From contig NZ_JAJSOK010000028.1 in the NCBI RefSeq assembly GCF_021283305.1, positions 1 through 64,000 of the forward strand: a stretch of DNA of 64,000 nt, written 5' to 3'. Under the pieces are notes generated by a model, which was not told the DNA's origin, searched no databases, and worked only from the letters and a program-made list of their open reading frames with translations. Position 1 is the first letter of the stretch; each line of letters begins with the position of its first letter. This DNA is from Pseudonocardia kujensis. Its GTDB lineage: Bacteria; Actinomycetota; Actinomycetes; Mycobacteriales; Pseudonocardiaceae. This document shows, piece after piece, positions 25,879 to 34,348 of the stretch. A program made the position numbers and the translations under genes.

Positions 25879-26352
25879 TCAGTCCGTGGAGTCGGGGGTG
25901 GCGGTGTGGTGGGGATGGCCGTGGGTGCGGCGGCTCTGCTTCATCTCGGCCTCGAAGACGTGCCGGCGCCCCTCCATCAGGTCGTCGCGCAACGCGCGTT
26001 CGGTGTCCTTGAGCGGGGAGTAGTAGTTGTCGTCGAAGTCCTCGACGATCTGGAAGCTCCAGCGGCCCTCGATCGCGTTGCGCCCGATGAGCTCCGTCTC
26101 GATGCGCTCGGCCCACTCCTGCTGCCCGCACTCGCGCAGCTTCTCCACGACGTCGTCGAGCATCGCGTCGGCGCCGCCCATGAGCTGGTGGAACTCGTAC
26201 AGCGCGCCGCGGGCGCGCTCGATCCGCTCGAGCATCTCGGAGAACTTGCCGGCGGCCGCGACCAGCTCGTCGGAGGCGCCCTCCGGGCGCGAGTGCGCGG
26301 TGTCGACGGACCGGGAGACGGGGTCGGAGGAGACGGCGTTCGTCGTGCTCAT
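25879..26352 (-). CDS. Conserved actinobacterial protein of unknown function
   Basis: This is a 157-residue soluble protein, mostly helical: residues 25-130 are rich in Glu, Arg and Leu (VAAAGKFSEMLERIERARGALYEFHQLMGGADAMLDDVVEKL) with WSFQIVEDFDDNYYSPLKDTERALRDDLMEGRRHVFEAEMK, and a His-rich tail (THGHPHHTATPD) that might bind metal. The ATG at 26352 has a clear reading frame after it. It is divergent from pfkA with 129 bases between. I recognise it as a conserved type but no function is known. Confidence 0.75.
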   Translation of the reverse strand: MSTTNAVSSDPVSRSVDTAHSRPEGASDELVAAAGKFSEMLERIERARGALYEFHQLMGGADAMLDDVVEKLRECGQQEWAERIETELIGRNAIEGRWSFQIVEDFDDNYYSPLKDTERALRDDLMEGRRHVFEAEMKQSRRTHGHPHHTATPDSTD

Positions 26353-26481
26353 GCCCCTCGGTACCCGCGGCCCCCCGGCGTGAACCGCTGCGCTCTCCCG
26401 TGCTCGGGCCCGCCCGGACCCCGACCTGTGACGACGGTAACATCGGTGCGTTTCTGCATCGATGGAGAACGGAGGCCCGCC

Positions 26482-27516
26482 ATGCGAGTCGGGGTGCTGA
26501 CCGGCGGGGGCGACTGTCCCGGGCTGAACGCCGTGCTGCGGGCGATCGTCCGCAAGGGGGCGACGACGTACGGGCACGAGTTCGTCGGGTTCCGCGACGG
26601 TTGGCGCGGGGTCCTGGAGGGCGGTGACGACTGGGCGCGCCCGCTCGGGATACCCGACGTCCGCGGCCTGCTCCCCCGCGGCGGCACCATCCTCGGCTCC
26701 TCGCGGACCAATCCGTTCGCGACCGAGGACGGCGTGGCCCGGATCCGCGGCACGCTCGAGGCGCAGGGCGTCGACGCCCTAATCGCGATCGGTGGCGAGG
26801 ACACGCTCGGGGTCGCGGCCAGGCTGCACGACGACGGGGTGCGGGTCGTCGGCGTCCCGAAGACCATCGACAACGACCTCGGCGGCACGGACTACACGTT
26901 CGGCTTCGACACCGCCGTCTCCATCGCCATGGAGGCGATCGACCGACTGCACACCACGGCGGAGTCGCACCACCGCGTGCTGATCGTCGAGGTCATGGGC
27001 CGGCACGCGGGCTGGATCGCGCTGCACGCGGGCATGGCGGGCGGCGCCAACGGGATCCTCATCCCCGAGCAGCCCTTCGACGTCGACCGCGTCGAGGCGT
27101 GGGTGGAGAGCCGCTTCCGGGACCGCTACGCGTCGATCATCGTCATCGCCGAGGGCGCGATGCCGGTCGGCGGCGCCGAGGTGCTGCAGAGCGTGCAGAC
27201 GGACGCGTTCGGGCACGCCCGGCTCGGTGGCGTCGGGGACTGGCTGGCGCAGGAGATCGAGAGGCGCACCGGCAAGGAGGCCCGGACCACCGTGCTCGGG
27301 CACGTCCAGCGCGGCGGCACGCCCACGGCCCGCGACCGCTGGCTCGCCACCCGCTTCGGCCTCCACGCGATCGACGCCGTCGCCTCCGGCGAGTGGGGCA
27401 TGATGACCGCCCTGCGCGGCACCGAGATCCGGATGGTCCCGCTGCTCGAGGCGACCAAGCAGCTCAAGACGGTCGACCCCGCGCTGTACGCCGAGGCGGA
27501 GGTGTTCTTCGGCTGA
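26482..27516 (+). CDS. pfkA: 6-phosphofructokinase
   Basis: PfkA phosphorylates fructose 6-phosphate in glycolysis. The 344-residue group A enzyme shows TGGGDCPGLNAVLR at the N-terminus, IGGEDTLGVAARL, the catalytic PKTIDNDLGGTDYTFGFDTA and EVMGRHAGWIAL. Actinobacteria have both ATP- and PPi-dependent enzymes with this GGED and PKTIDND pattern, so the phosphoryl donor cannot be decided. The start ATG follows GGAGG. A TAACAT at 26438-26443 could be the -10 element of its promoter. Confidence 0.93.
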   Translation: MRVGVLTGGGDCPGLNAVLRAIVRKGATTYGHEFVGFRDGWRGVLEGGDDWARPLGIPDVRGLLPRGGTILGSSRTNPFATEDGVARIRGTLEAQGVDALIAIGGEDTLGVAARLHDDGVRVVGVPKTIDNDLGGTDYTFGFDTAVSIAMEAIDRLHTTAESHHRVLIVEVMGRHAGWIALHAGMAGGANGILIPEQPFDVDRVEAWVESRFRDRYASIIVIAEGAMPVGGAEVLQSVQTDAFGHARLGGVGDWLAQEIERRTGKEARTTVLGHVQRGGTPTARDRWLATRFGLHAIDAVASGEWGMMTALRGTEIRMVPLLEATKQLKTVDPALYAEAEVFFG

Positions 27517-27638
27517 GCCCCGAGGCGGAGCGGGTCCGCCGGCCTCCTTCATCCGGATGAAACAGTCCGGAAACCGCCCGGTGCCGGTGCCGATCTAGAA
27601 CTGGGGAGCCCCAGCGCCCGCCGGATCGGAGGCCCGCC

Positions 27639-28073
27639 GTGCCCGAGCAGCCAGCCCGTGAGCAGAGGTCCGTCCCGGCCCGGCTCGCCTGTCCCGCCGA
27701 GTGCCGCGCCGGCCGCTCGTGGGGCGCGCACCACGACCGGCTGCTCGACGTCGAGACCGACCCGGACGCGATCGTCGAGCTGTTCGAGACCGCGGTGACC
27801 TGGGCGGAGCTGGAGTACCCGGAGGAGACCACGATCCCGCCGGCGCGCTGGGTGGAGTTCGCGGAGAAGCACCGTTGGCGGGATCCGGAGCGCGCGCTGC
27901 GGATCTTCGCGCTGGCCGCCGACGCCGCGCTGCGCGGCACCCGCGCGGCGGCGCCGGTCGCGCTGGGTCGGGCGGTGGGGATGGACACGGGCACGACGGC
28001 GGGGCCGGGCGAGGGGATCTGCCCCACCCTCGTGCCCGCCGGCCCGCCGCGCCATCTCCGCGTCGCCCCCTGA
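27639..28073 (+). CDS. Hypothetical protein
   Basis: This 144-residue protein is not recognised. The GTG at 27639 has GGAGG eight bases upstream. The middle (DPDAIVELFETAVTWAELEYPEETTIPPARWVEFAEKHRWRDPERALRIFALAADAALRG) looks like two to three helices of a small soluble domain, and the ends are Pro/Ala/Gly-rich and probably disordered. It stands alone between pfkA and the CCCGACTCGCG repeat array. Confidence 0.55.
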   Translation: MPEQPAREQRSVPARLACPAECRAGRSWGAHHDRLLDVETDPDAIVELFETAVTWAELEYPEETTIPPARWVEFAEKHRWRDPERALRIFALAADAALRGTRAAAPVALGRAVGMDTGTTAGPGEGICPTLVPAGPPRHLRVAP

Positions 28074-28112
28074 CCACTTCCCGAAGCCCACACCCCGACT
28101 CCCCCAAGCCAA

Positions 28113-28250
28113 GACCCCGACTCGCGCTGCCAGAACTCCCGACTCGCGCTGCCAGAACTCCCGACTCGCGGACGGAGAGCTCTCACTCCCGCGAGTCGCG
28201 CTGTCCGCACCCGCGAGTCGGGAGGTTCGGCAGCGCGAGTCGGGAGGTGT
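28113..28250. repeat. Inverted array of 22-bp CCCGACTCGCG units
   Basis: CCCGACTCGCG occurs at 28116, 28138 and 28160 (period exactly 22; the first two are followed by CTGCCAGAACT), and its reverse complement CGCGAGTCGGG occurs at 28212 and 28234 (again 22 apart), with a variant near 28191. The array separates two convergent genes and could fold into a long stem, so it may also end transcription from both sides. The same words appear at 17-76. Confidence 0.85.
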
Positions 28251-28252
28251 GG

Positions 28253-29215
28253 TCAGCGGGGGAGGCCGGTGATCGCGGTGGTGGTCAGGTCCAGGACCTC
28301 CACCCGCTCCGCGCCCCGGACCAAGGAGAGGACGGCGGAGTCGTCGAGCGTCCCGACCACCGCCGCGGCGAGGTCGCGCTCGGCGAAGGCGGCGAGGCAC
28401 TCCTCCTCGCGGCCGGCCGGGACGCAGAGCAGGAAGCCGAAGCTGGGGAAGCAGTTGAACCAGCGCACCAGCGGCACCCCGGCGGGCGCCGGGACGGCCG
28501 CGACGTCGACGCTCACCCCCAGCCGCCCCGGCTCCAGCAGCATCGCCAGGGACCCGACGAGCCCGGCCATGCTGATGTCCTTGGCCGCCACCACCACACC
28601 CCGCTCGGCGAGCGTGCCGAGCAGCCGGACGTCGCCGGCGCTGCGGCGCCCGCGGGACTCGAAGGCAGGGAAGAACGGGAAGTCCTCGCGCATCCGCCCG
28701 TCGAGCGCCGCCGCCACCACCAGGGACTGGCCGGCGGCCGCACGCGTCACCGACAGCGGCGCCGCGGTGGCCCCGACGGCGAACGCCGAGATCGCCGGGT
28801 CGCCCTCGTGGAGGGTGAGGTGCCCGCCGACGATCGGGACGTCGTAGAGCTCCGCGGCCTCGCGCATCCCCGCCAGCGCCTTGCGCGCCAGCTCCTCCGA
28901 CGCCACCACCGTGTCGACGATCCCGAGCGGCACGCCGCCCATCGCCGCGACGTCGTTGACGTTCGTCAGCACCGCCGCGAAGCCGGCGCCGTGCGGGTCG
29001 GCGGCCACGAACGGCGGGAACAGGGCCTCCCCGCACGCGACGACCGGGCCGCCGTGCGCGGTGACCACCGCGCCGTCGTCGCCCGGGCCGCCCTGCCAGT
29101 CCGTGTCGCCCAGCACCTCGCCGACCAGCGCGATCTCGGCCTTGGCGGCGAGCCCCGGGTTGGCGAGGCAGGCCGCGGCGATCTCGCCGAGCGTCTCCGT
29201 GACCGCCGCGCTCAT
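28253..29215 (-). CDS. AIR-synthase-like protein, sll0787 family (Nit1C-type)
   Basis: This 320-residue protein belongs to the PurM/ThiL/SelD/HypE ATP-binding superfamily. GDDGAVV near residue 45, VLTNVNDVAAMGGVPLGIVDTVV and VVGGHLTLHEGDP are the usual metal and ATP segments. The best match by eye is the sll0787 type found in Nit1C clusters with nitrilase, radical SAM and acetyltransferase partners. Related genes for three other Nit1C proteins lie at 45-48 kb. Its ATG overlaps the stop of the XRE/cupin regulator gene (ATGA), so the two form an operon. The reaction is unknown. Confidence 0.78.
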   Translation of the reverse strand: MSAAVTETLGEIAAACLANPGLAAKAEIALVGEVLGDTDWQGGPGDDGAVVTAHGGPVVACGEALFPPFVAADPHGAGFAAVLTNVNDVAAMGGVPLGIVDTVVASEELARKALAGMREAAELYDVPIVGGHLTLHEGDPAISAFAVGATAAPLSVTRAAAGQSLVVAAALDGRMREDFPFFPAFESRGRRSAGDVRLLGTLAERGVVVAAKDISMAGLVGSLAMLLEPGRLGVSVDVAAVPAPAGVPLVRWFNCFPSFGFLLCVPAGREEECLAAFAERDLAAAVVGTLDDSAVLSLVRGAERVEVLDLTTTAITGLPR

Positions 29216-29814
29216 CGCAGGACCAGCCAGACCGCGCGCACCGGGACGTCGCCGGCGTTGCGCCAGCCGTGCCCCCGGTCCGTCGGGTAGTGCAGCACGT
29301 CCCCGGCCTCCACCTCGTACGTCTCCCCCGCGACCTCGACCGACAGCGTGCCCTCCCGGACCAGCACCATTTCCTCGCCCGGCCGGCGCGGCCTGGTGTC
29401 GCCGCTCTCGCCACCCGGTTCGACCACGACCTCCACCGCCGCCGCGCGCAGCACGTCCGTGGGCGCGGCGAGGCCCTCCACCGCGACGCCGAGCGCCCCG
29501 GGCGCCCAGTCGCGCGGCGCGGGCAGCCGCTCCGCGGCCCGCACGTGCACGGCTGCCGGCGGCTCGAGCCCGCTGTCGTCGACGAACGCCGACACGGGCT
29601 GGCCCAGTGCGCCGGCCAACTTGAGCAGCGTGGTGATCGTCGGGACCATGTCGCCGCGCTCCACCTTGTGCACCGCGGCGGCCGACACGTCCGCCCGGGC
29701 GGCGAGCTGTTGCAGGGACAGCCCGAGCCGGGTGCGGGCGGCGCGCACCTTGGGACCGATCGCGTCGACGATGGGCTCCCAGGTCGCGGGACTCGGCCGG
29801 CTCACGTTGACCAT
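29212..29814 (-). CDS. XRE-family regulator with cupin domain
   Basis: This is a 200-residue transcription factor: helix-turn-helix at residues 15-72 (VRAARTRLGLSLQQLAARADVSAAAVHKVERGD) followed by a C-terminal cupin (PGEEMVLVREGTLSVEVAGETYEVEAGDVLHYPTDRGHGWRNAG) that probably senses a small molecule. The ATG at 29814 has no ribosome binding site. A TAGGAT overlapping it and a GTG at 29805 suggest a leaderless start three codons later. A 17-base palindrome upstream may be its own operator. It is coupled to the AIR-synthase-like gene and so is the likely regulator of it. Confidence 0.88.
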   Translation of the reverse strand: MVNVSRPSPATWEPIVDAIGPKVRAARTRLGLSLQQLAARADVSAAAVHKVERGDMVPTITTLLKLAGALGQPVSAFVDDSGLEPPAAVHVRAAERLPAPRDWAPGALGVAVEGLAAPTDVLRAAAVEVVVEPGGESGDTRPRRPGEEMVLVREGTLSVEVAGETYEVEAGDVLHYPTDRGHGWRNAGDVPVRAVWLVLR

Positions 29815-29824
29815 CCTAGACGGC

Positions 29825-29841
29825 GTCCACCTATGGTGGAC
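29825..29841. promoter_or_regulatory. Palindrome GTCCACC-TAT-GGTGGAC, probable operator
   Basis: A perfect 7-bp inverted repeat with a three-base centre lies 11 bases upstream of the XRE/cupin ATG, at about the -35 position of a promoter whose -10 would be TAGGAT at the start codon. Autorepression is the simplest reading. Confidence 0.5.
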
Positions 29842-29920
29842 AGCCGCAGCGCCGGCCCGGTCCGACACCGAACGGCGCTCCCGCCCACCGGGTGGGCGAG
29901 CGCGCCGTTCCGGCCCACCA

Positions 29921-30256
29921 CTACGACAGGGGCAGCACCTTGACGATCCGCGCGGCGGTGCGGCCGGCGATGCGCAGGTCGGGGCGCGGGGAGCCCGCCT
30001 CGACCCGCTGCACCGGTTCGTCCGCCGGCAGGGACGCGTGGTGCACCGCCACCGCGCCGGACCCGTCGATCCCGATCCCCGTCTCCAGCGAGGACTCGAG
30101 CGCCGCGGCGTGGGCGAGGGCGAGCAGGTCGGTGTCCCGGACCTGCTCCACCCGCGTCGGCACGCCCTCCTCCTCCGCCCCCGCGCAGACCTCCCGCAGC
30201 ACCGCCGGGTCCACGTACCCGGTGTGCCGCAGGACGATCGCGGGCTTCTCGGTCAC
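29921..30256 (-). CDS. pduH: Diol/glycerol dehydratase reactivase, small subunit
   Basis: The small subunit of the diol dehydratase reactivating factor (PduH/DdrB/DhaG type) binds the large subunit and helps swap damaged cobalamin for fresh coenzyme. It is 111 residues: PAIVLRHTGYVDPAVLREVCAGAEEEGVPTRVEQ and ALESSLETGIGIDGSGAVAVHHASLP are typical and resemble the medium-subunit fold of the dehydratase. The GTG start overlaps the pduG stop by four bases. It is the last gene of the glpF-pduECDGH run. Confidence 0.88.
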   Translation of the reverse strand: MTEKPAIVLRHTGYVDPAVLREVCAGAEEEGVPTRVEQVRDTDLLALAHAAALESSLETGIGIDGSGAVAVHHASLPADEPVQRVEAGSPRPDLRIAGRTAARIVKVLPLS

Positions 30257-32070
30257 GCGCCCGCCACGTGTGCGTCGACCAGCCCCGACGCGACGGCGTT
30301 GCGCGGCCCCTCGCTGCCGTGGACGTTGCCGATTCCGCAGACCACGCCGTACCCGGCGAGGGCGTCGGCGATGAGGTCGGGGATCTCGAAGTCCAGCGCC
30401 GAGCCGCCGAGCAGCACCACGAAGTCCAGCATCCGCAGGCTGCCGCCCGGCGCGACCTGCTGGAGCGCCCGCACGGCGTTGACCGCGAACACCTTCCGCT
30501 TGGCCTCCCGGCGCACCCGCCGCACGTGGTCGACCGAGTGCCGGGTCGCGACGGGCGCGGGGCCCTCGGGCGTCATCGTGACCACCCGCGCGAACACGTG
30601 CGACGGCAGCGGCTCGGGGAAGAACTGCACCGTCCCGTCCTCGTGCCGGACGTGGAAGAAGCTCTCCACCTTCGCCAGCGGGTACCGCTTGACGGCCTCC
30701 GCCTGCTCCCGGTCGTCGAGCGCGAGTTCGGAGCCGATCAGTTTGGTGACCAGCTCCCCCGCCCCGGCCACGTGCACGGCCGAGCTGACGCCGTCGCGGT
30801 CGAGCAGCGCCGCGTCGGTGGAGCCGCCGCCGAGGTCGAGCACGGCGATCGGGATGGCCGTGCCGGGCGTCGTCAGCGCCCCGCGCACCGCCATCTCGCC
30901 CTCGACGCCGCCGATCTCGGCCCGGCAGCCCAGCGCGGCGGCGACCTCGTCGGCCACCACCTGCATCCGGCTGCGGCTGGTGCGCACCATCGCGGCGAGC
31001 GCGACGGCGTTCTCCGGCGCCACCTCGCCGGCCAGGCCGCCGCGCACCTCCTTGGGCACGAAGGTGTCGACGGCGAGCACGTCCCGGATCCGGATCTCCG
31101 CCGCCGGCTGCCCGGTCACGTCCGTCATCGTGTCCCGGACCTGCGCGAGCATCCCGCCGACGTGCGTGCCCGCCTCGCCGGTCGCGTCGTCGAGCGGCTG
31201 GACCCGACCGAGCACCTCCATGATCGCCTCGGCGCCCGCGTCGACGTCGACCTGCAAGGTCTTGCCCGCCCCGCGGAGGGTGAGCGTGCCGACCGGGATC
31301 CGCCGGTCGGTCACGTCACCGCTGGGGGTCCGGACGACGACGGCGGACCGGTTCCCGGTCAGCGCCCGCGCCACCGGCGACACGTGCTTGGTCTGGTCCG
31401 GGTCGAGCTCGAACACCGAGGCCAGGCCGTAGGAGTCCGAGAGCGTGCGGATCGTGCGCCCGGGGGGCGCCACCTCCACCGCCGCCCGCATGCCGAGCGG
31501 CACCTTCTCCACCGCACCGACCTCGTCAACGACCGGGATCGGCGCACGCAGCCGGTTGACCACGAGCACGGCGTCGTCGTGCGCCAGGACCGCGGCCACG
31601 ACCTCCAGGCCGCGGTCCGTGGCCGCGTTGAGCTCCGTGGCGACGTCGTCGAAGTCCCAGCCCGGCCCGACGACCGCGATCGTCGGGCCGGACGCCCCGG
31701 ACAGCGCGTCGATCGCCACCGTCGTGCCGACCCCGAGCCCCTCGCCGCCGGGTGTGGCGGGGTTGTGCCCGATCATCGTCGACTCGGTGATGATCGTCTC
31801 GGAGATCGTCTCCATGGCCAGCCCGGAGATGACGGGCGTGGCCTCGTTGAGCAGGACGGTCTCGACCTCGGACTCCGTGTGGCCGGCCCGGTCGAGCGCC
31901 CGCCGGACCGCCGCCACCGCGCCGTCGGTGTTGTCCGGCGTGCCCTTGACCCCGGTGGTGTGGGTGAGCGCCGTGCCCAGGTACTCCACGGAGGTCCCGG
32001 ACACGGCCGCCACGCACGCCTCGGTCGTCGAGTTGCCGATGTCGACGCCGACGACGAGCCGCCTCGTCAT
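30253..32070 (-). CDS. pduG: Diol/glycerol dehydratase reactivase, large subunit
   Basis: This is the molecular-chaperone-like ATPase that reactivates B12-dependent diol or glycerol dehydratase by releasing inactivated cobalamin (PduG/DdrA/DhaF). The 605-residue protein has the actin/Hsp70 fold: phosphate 1 loop VGVDIGNSTTEACV at residue 6, the family segment ITESTMIGHNPATPGGEGLGVG, and phosphate 2 loop IAVLDLGGGSTDAALL near 425. ATG at 32070 overlaps the pduD stop and its own stop overlaps pduH, so the genes are translationally coupled. Confidence 0.95.
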   Translation of the reverse strand: MTRRLVVGVDIGNSTTEACVAAVSGTSVEYLGTALTHTTGVKGTPDNTDGAVAAVRRALDRAGHTESEVETVLLNEATPVISGLAMETISETIITESTMIGHNPATPGGEGLGVGTTVAIDALSGASGPTIAVVGPGWDFDDVATELNAATDRGLEVVAAVLAHDDAVLVVNRLRAPIPVVDEVGAVEKVPLGMRAAVEVAPPGRTIRTLSDSYGLASVFELDPDQTKHVSPVARALTGNRSAVVVRTPSGDVTDRRIPVGTLTLRGAGKTLQVDVDAGAEAIMEVLGRVQPLDDATGEAGTHVGGMLAQVRDTMTDVTGQPAAEIRIRDVLAVDTFVPKEVRGGLAGEVAPENAVALAAMVRTSRSRMQVVADEVAAALGCRAEIGGVEGEMAVRGALTTPGTAIPIAVLDLGGGSTDAALLDRDGVSSAVHVAGAGELVTKLIGSELALDDREQAEAVKRYPLAKVESFFHVRHEDGTVQFFPEPLPSHVFARVVTMTPEGPAPVATRHSVDHVRRVRREAKRKVFAVNAVRALQQVAPGGSLRMLDFVVLLGGSALDFEIPDLIADALAGYGVVCGIGNVHGSEGPRNAVASGLVDAHVAGA

Positions 32071-32654
32071 GCGCGGGAGATCACCGGCTCGACCTCCACC
32101 GGCTTGCGACCCGCGACGATGCACTCGAACTCCTTGAGGTGCAGCAGCGCGGCCTTGGCCTGCCAGCGCGGCCGGGCCATCTGGTCGTTGCGGGTGGGTA
32201 CCGGGGCCGGCGACTCGCCCTTGGCGTACTGGGCGGCGTTGGACCCGATCCGGCGGAACACCTCGGCGTCGAGCAGCGGCGACTGCGGGAACAGCTCCAG
32301 GTTGCTCAGCCGCGGGAGGTCCCGCTGGTGGATCATCGCCGTGCCCCGGGAGAGCAGCCCGATCGAGATCCCGGAACCGGACAGCCGTGCCCCGGTGTGC
32401 GCGACGGCCGCGAGGTCCGCGGTGTCCCACACCTTGATCACCCGCGCGTGCACGCCCTGCTCCTCGATGCCGGCCAGGATCTGCCGGATCACCTCGGCGT
32501 GCGGCACGTCCACGATGGTCTTGGTGAACGGGTCGGAGAAGGCCGGCGAGACGGCGACGACCACCTCGTCGGGCCGGGAGGCCCGCTTGGCCGGGCCGAC
32601 CTCCTTCAGCGTGAGCGTGCGCTCCGAGGTCGATGCGGCGGTCGGGGCGGACAT
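32067..32654 (-). CDS. pduD: Diol/glycerol dehydratase, medium subunit
   Basis: This is the medium subunit of adenosylcobalamin-dependent diol/glycerol dehydratase. It is 195 residues, a little shorter than the enterobacterial form of about 224, mainly because the N-terminal extension is short. That extension carries targeting or solubility signals in microcompartment enzymes. Conserved parts: DEVVVAVSPAFSDPFTKTIVDVPHAEVIRQILAGIEEQGVHARVIKVWDTADLAAVAH and SGSGISIGLLSRGTAMIHQRDLPRLSNLELFPQSPLL. The start overlaps the pduC stop by one base (TGATG). Confidence 0.94.
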   Translation of the reverse strand: MSAPTAASTSERTLTLKEVGPAKRASRPDEVVVAVSPAFSDPFTKTIVDVPHAEVIRQILAGIEEQGVHARVIKVWDTADLAAVAHTGARLSGSGISIGLLSRGTAMIHQRDLPRLSNLELFPQSPLLDAEVFRRIGSNAAQYAKGESPAPVPTRNDQMARPRWQAKAALLHLKEFECIVAGRKPVEVEPVISRA

Positions 32655-34348
32655 CACGACACCTCCGTCTCGGGGTCCTCGGCGCTCGTCACGTGGCGCA
32701 GCTTCTTGAGCTGCTCCCACCGCTCGCCCTGGAGGCGGTAGCCGGAGCCCGGGCCGCCGTAGTCGTTGGCGTCGTTGATGGCCGAGAGGGGCACGAAGTC
32801 GTCGGTGAGGATCGCCGAGGTCTGCAGCAGGTCGCCGGAGACGCGCTGGCGCAGCACCGTCAGCAGGTTCTCGGCCACGTCGTGGAAGCCGCTGCGCTCG
32901 AGCGCCTTGACCAGATCGAGGCCGGTGACCCCGCGGTCCATGACCGACTGCGCGCCCTTGAGGTCCTCGAGCACGTCCCGCTCGGGATAGTCGCCGCTGC
33001 CGTTGGCGTAGACGGCCGCCTCGACCTCCTCGTCGGTGATCCGCGGCAGGTCGAGCTCGGCGAACACGGCCTGCAGCGCCCGGGCCGCCTTCTCCCGGAC
33101 CTGCAGGATCTCCGGCTCCCGGACGTGCCGCAGACCGCCGTCGACCTGCAGGTCGCGCTGGATGGTGTTCCAGTCGTCGAAGTCCTCGGTGTCGAGGTTC
33201 GAGCCCGCGAACATGTTGTCCGCGTTGGGGACCGCCGAGTAGCCCGAGCACACGAAGTCCGTGCCCGGCAGCATCTGCGGCAGCAGGCGCGCGGTGCGGC
33301 GCATGGCCGAGTGCGAGAAGGACTGGTCGTTGCCGGAGGCGCACTCCAGGTCCATCCAGCTGGCCACCAGGTTCTCGGCGGCCACCGCGCGGATCCCGCC
33401 GGGGACCGCACCGGGGACGCCGATGCAGGAGATGGAGCCGTTCTGCAGGCCCTGCACGCCCGCGCCCTTGGCCATGAGGATGCAGCGGATCTCCAGGTAC
33501 AGCATGGACCGCCCCTCGGCGTTGCCCATCTGCACCTCCGAGCCGGTGCCCGAGGTGAACCGCATCTTGATCCCGCGCGAGGCGTACGCGCTGGCCAGGA
33601 AGGCCTTGGACCACGGGGTGTCGTCGCCGTCGACGAACACGGACTCGGTGCCGTAGACCGAGATCGTCTCGGCGTAGGCGGTGATGCCGCGCATGCCGAG
33701 CTCGAGCTCGGTGGCCTCCTCCAGCGCGCACTGGGTGAGCACGCCGCCCCGTCCGACCTGGCCGCCGACCTGCAGGGCGATGGCCACGAGCGGGGCGTAG
33801 CGCACGACGCCGAGGGTGGTCTCCAGCTCGGCGAACCCGCGCAGCGCGCCCTCCGCGGCGTCGGCGGCGACCTGGATCGGGTTGTCCTTGGCGCTGGTGG
33901 AGTGCGCCTGGTTGGCGGGCGTGCGGCGGGCCCGCATCTTCTGCATCGCCATCATGATCTCGACGACGTTCATCAGCTTGACGACGTCGAGGATCTTCGC
34001 GGGGGTGAGCCCGCGCCCGATCCGGGTCAGCTCGTCCCGCGAGGCCCGCGGGTCGACCAGCGCCCGGGCGATCTCGACGGACGGGATCGCGTTGACCTCC
34101 TCCGCCGTCTCCACGTCGATCGCGTGGTCGGCGATGAAGGTGTCCATGAAGTCGAAGTCGGCGCGGGCCCGGCCGTCGAGCTCGACGATCCTCCCGCCCT
34201 CGACCCGCACGCTCGGCTGCGGGTCGAAGTCCGACTCCATGGCGACGAGGCCCTTCTCGGGCCACTCCTCCACGAACCCGTCGAGGTTGACGGGCCGGTC
34301 CTCGAGGATCTCGGTGCGCCTCGACCGGCGGTTCTCCGTGGTCGTCAT
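32654..34348 (-). CDS. pduC: Diol/glycerol dehydratase, large (catalytic) subunit
   Basis: This is the catalytic TIM-barrel subunit of the coenzyme-B12-dependent dehydratase that turns 1,2-diols into aldehydes or glycerol into 3-hydroxypropionaldehyde. The 564-residue protein has the family segments DFDFMDTFIADHAIDVETAEEVNAIPSVEIAR, ELGMRGITAYAETISVYGTE (substrate and potassium-site region), MRFTSGTGSEVQMGNAEGRSMLYLE and YSAVPNADNMFAGSNLDTEDFDDW. Whether glycerol or propanediol is preferred cannot be read by eye, though the upstream glpF favours glycerol. Its ends overlap pduE and pduD. Confidence 0.96.
   Translation of the reverse strand: MTTTENRRSRRTEILEDRPVNLDGFVEEWPEKGLVAMESDFDPQPSVRVEGGRIVELDGRARADFDFMDTFIADHAIDVETAEEVNAIPSVEIARALVDPRASRDELTRIGRGLTPAKILDVVKLMNVVEIMMAMQKMRARRTPANQAHSTSAKDNPIQVAADAAEGALRGFAELETTLGVVRYAPLVAIALQVGGQVGRGGVLTQCALEEATELELGMRGITAYAETISVYGTESVFVDGDDTPWSKAFLASAYASRGIKMRFTSGTGSEVQMGNAEGRSMLYLEIRCILMAKGAGVQGLQNGSISCIGVPGAVPGGIRAVAAENLVASWMDLECASGNDQSFSHSAMRRTARLLPQMLPGTDFVCSGYSAVPNADNMFAGSNLDTEDFDDWNTIQRDLQVDGGLRHVREPEILQVREKAARALQAVFAELDLPRITDEEVEAAVYANGSGDYPERDVLEDLKGAQSVMDRGVTGLDLVKALERSGFHDVAENLLTVLRQRVSGDLLQTSAILTDDFVPLSAINDANDYGGPGSGYRLQGERWEQLKKLRHVTSAEDPETEVS

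Noticed and set aside
28113..28250. CRISPR array
   Set aside because: The period is 22 bases with no unique spacers of constant length, the second half is inverted, and no cas gene is present.
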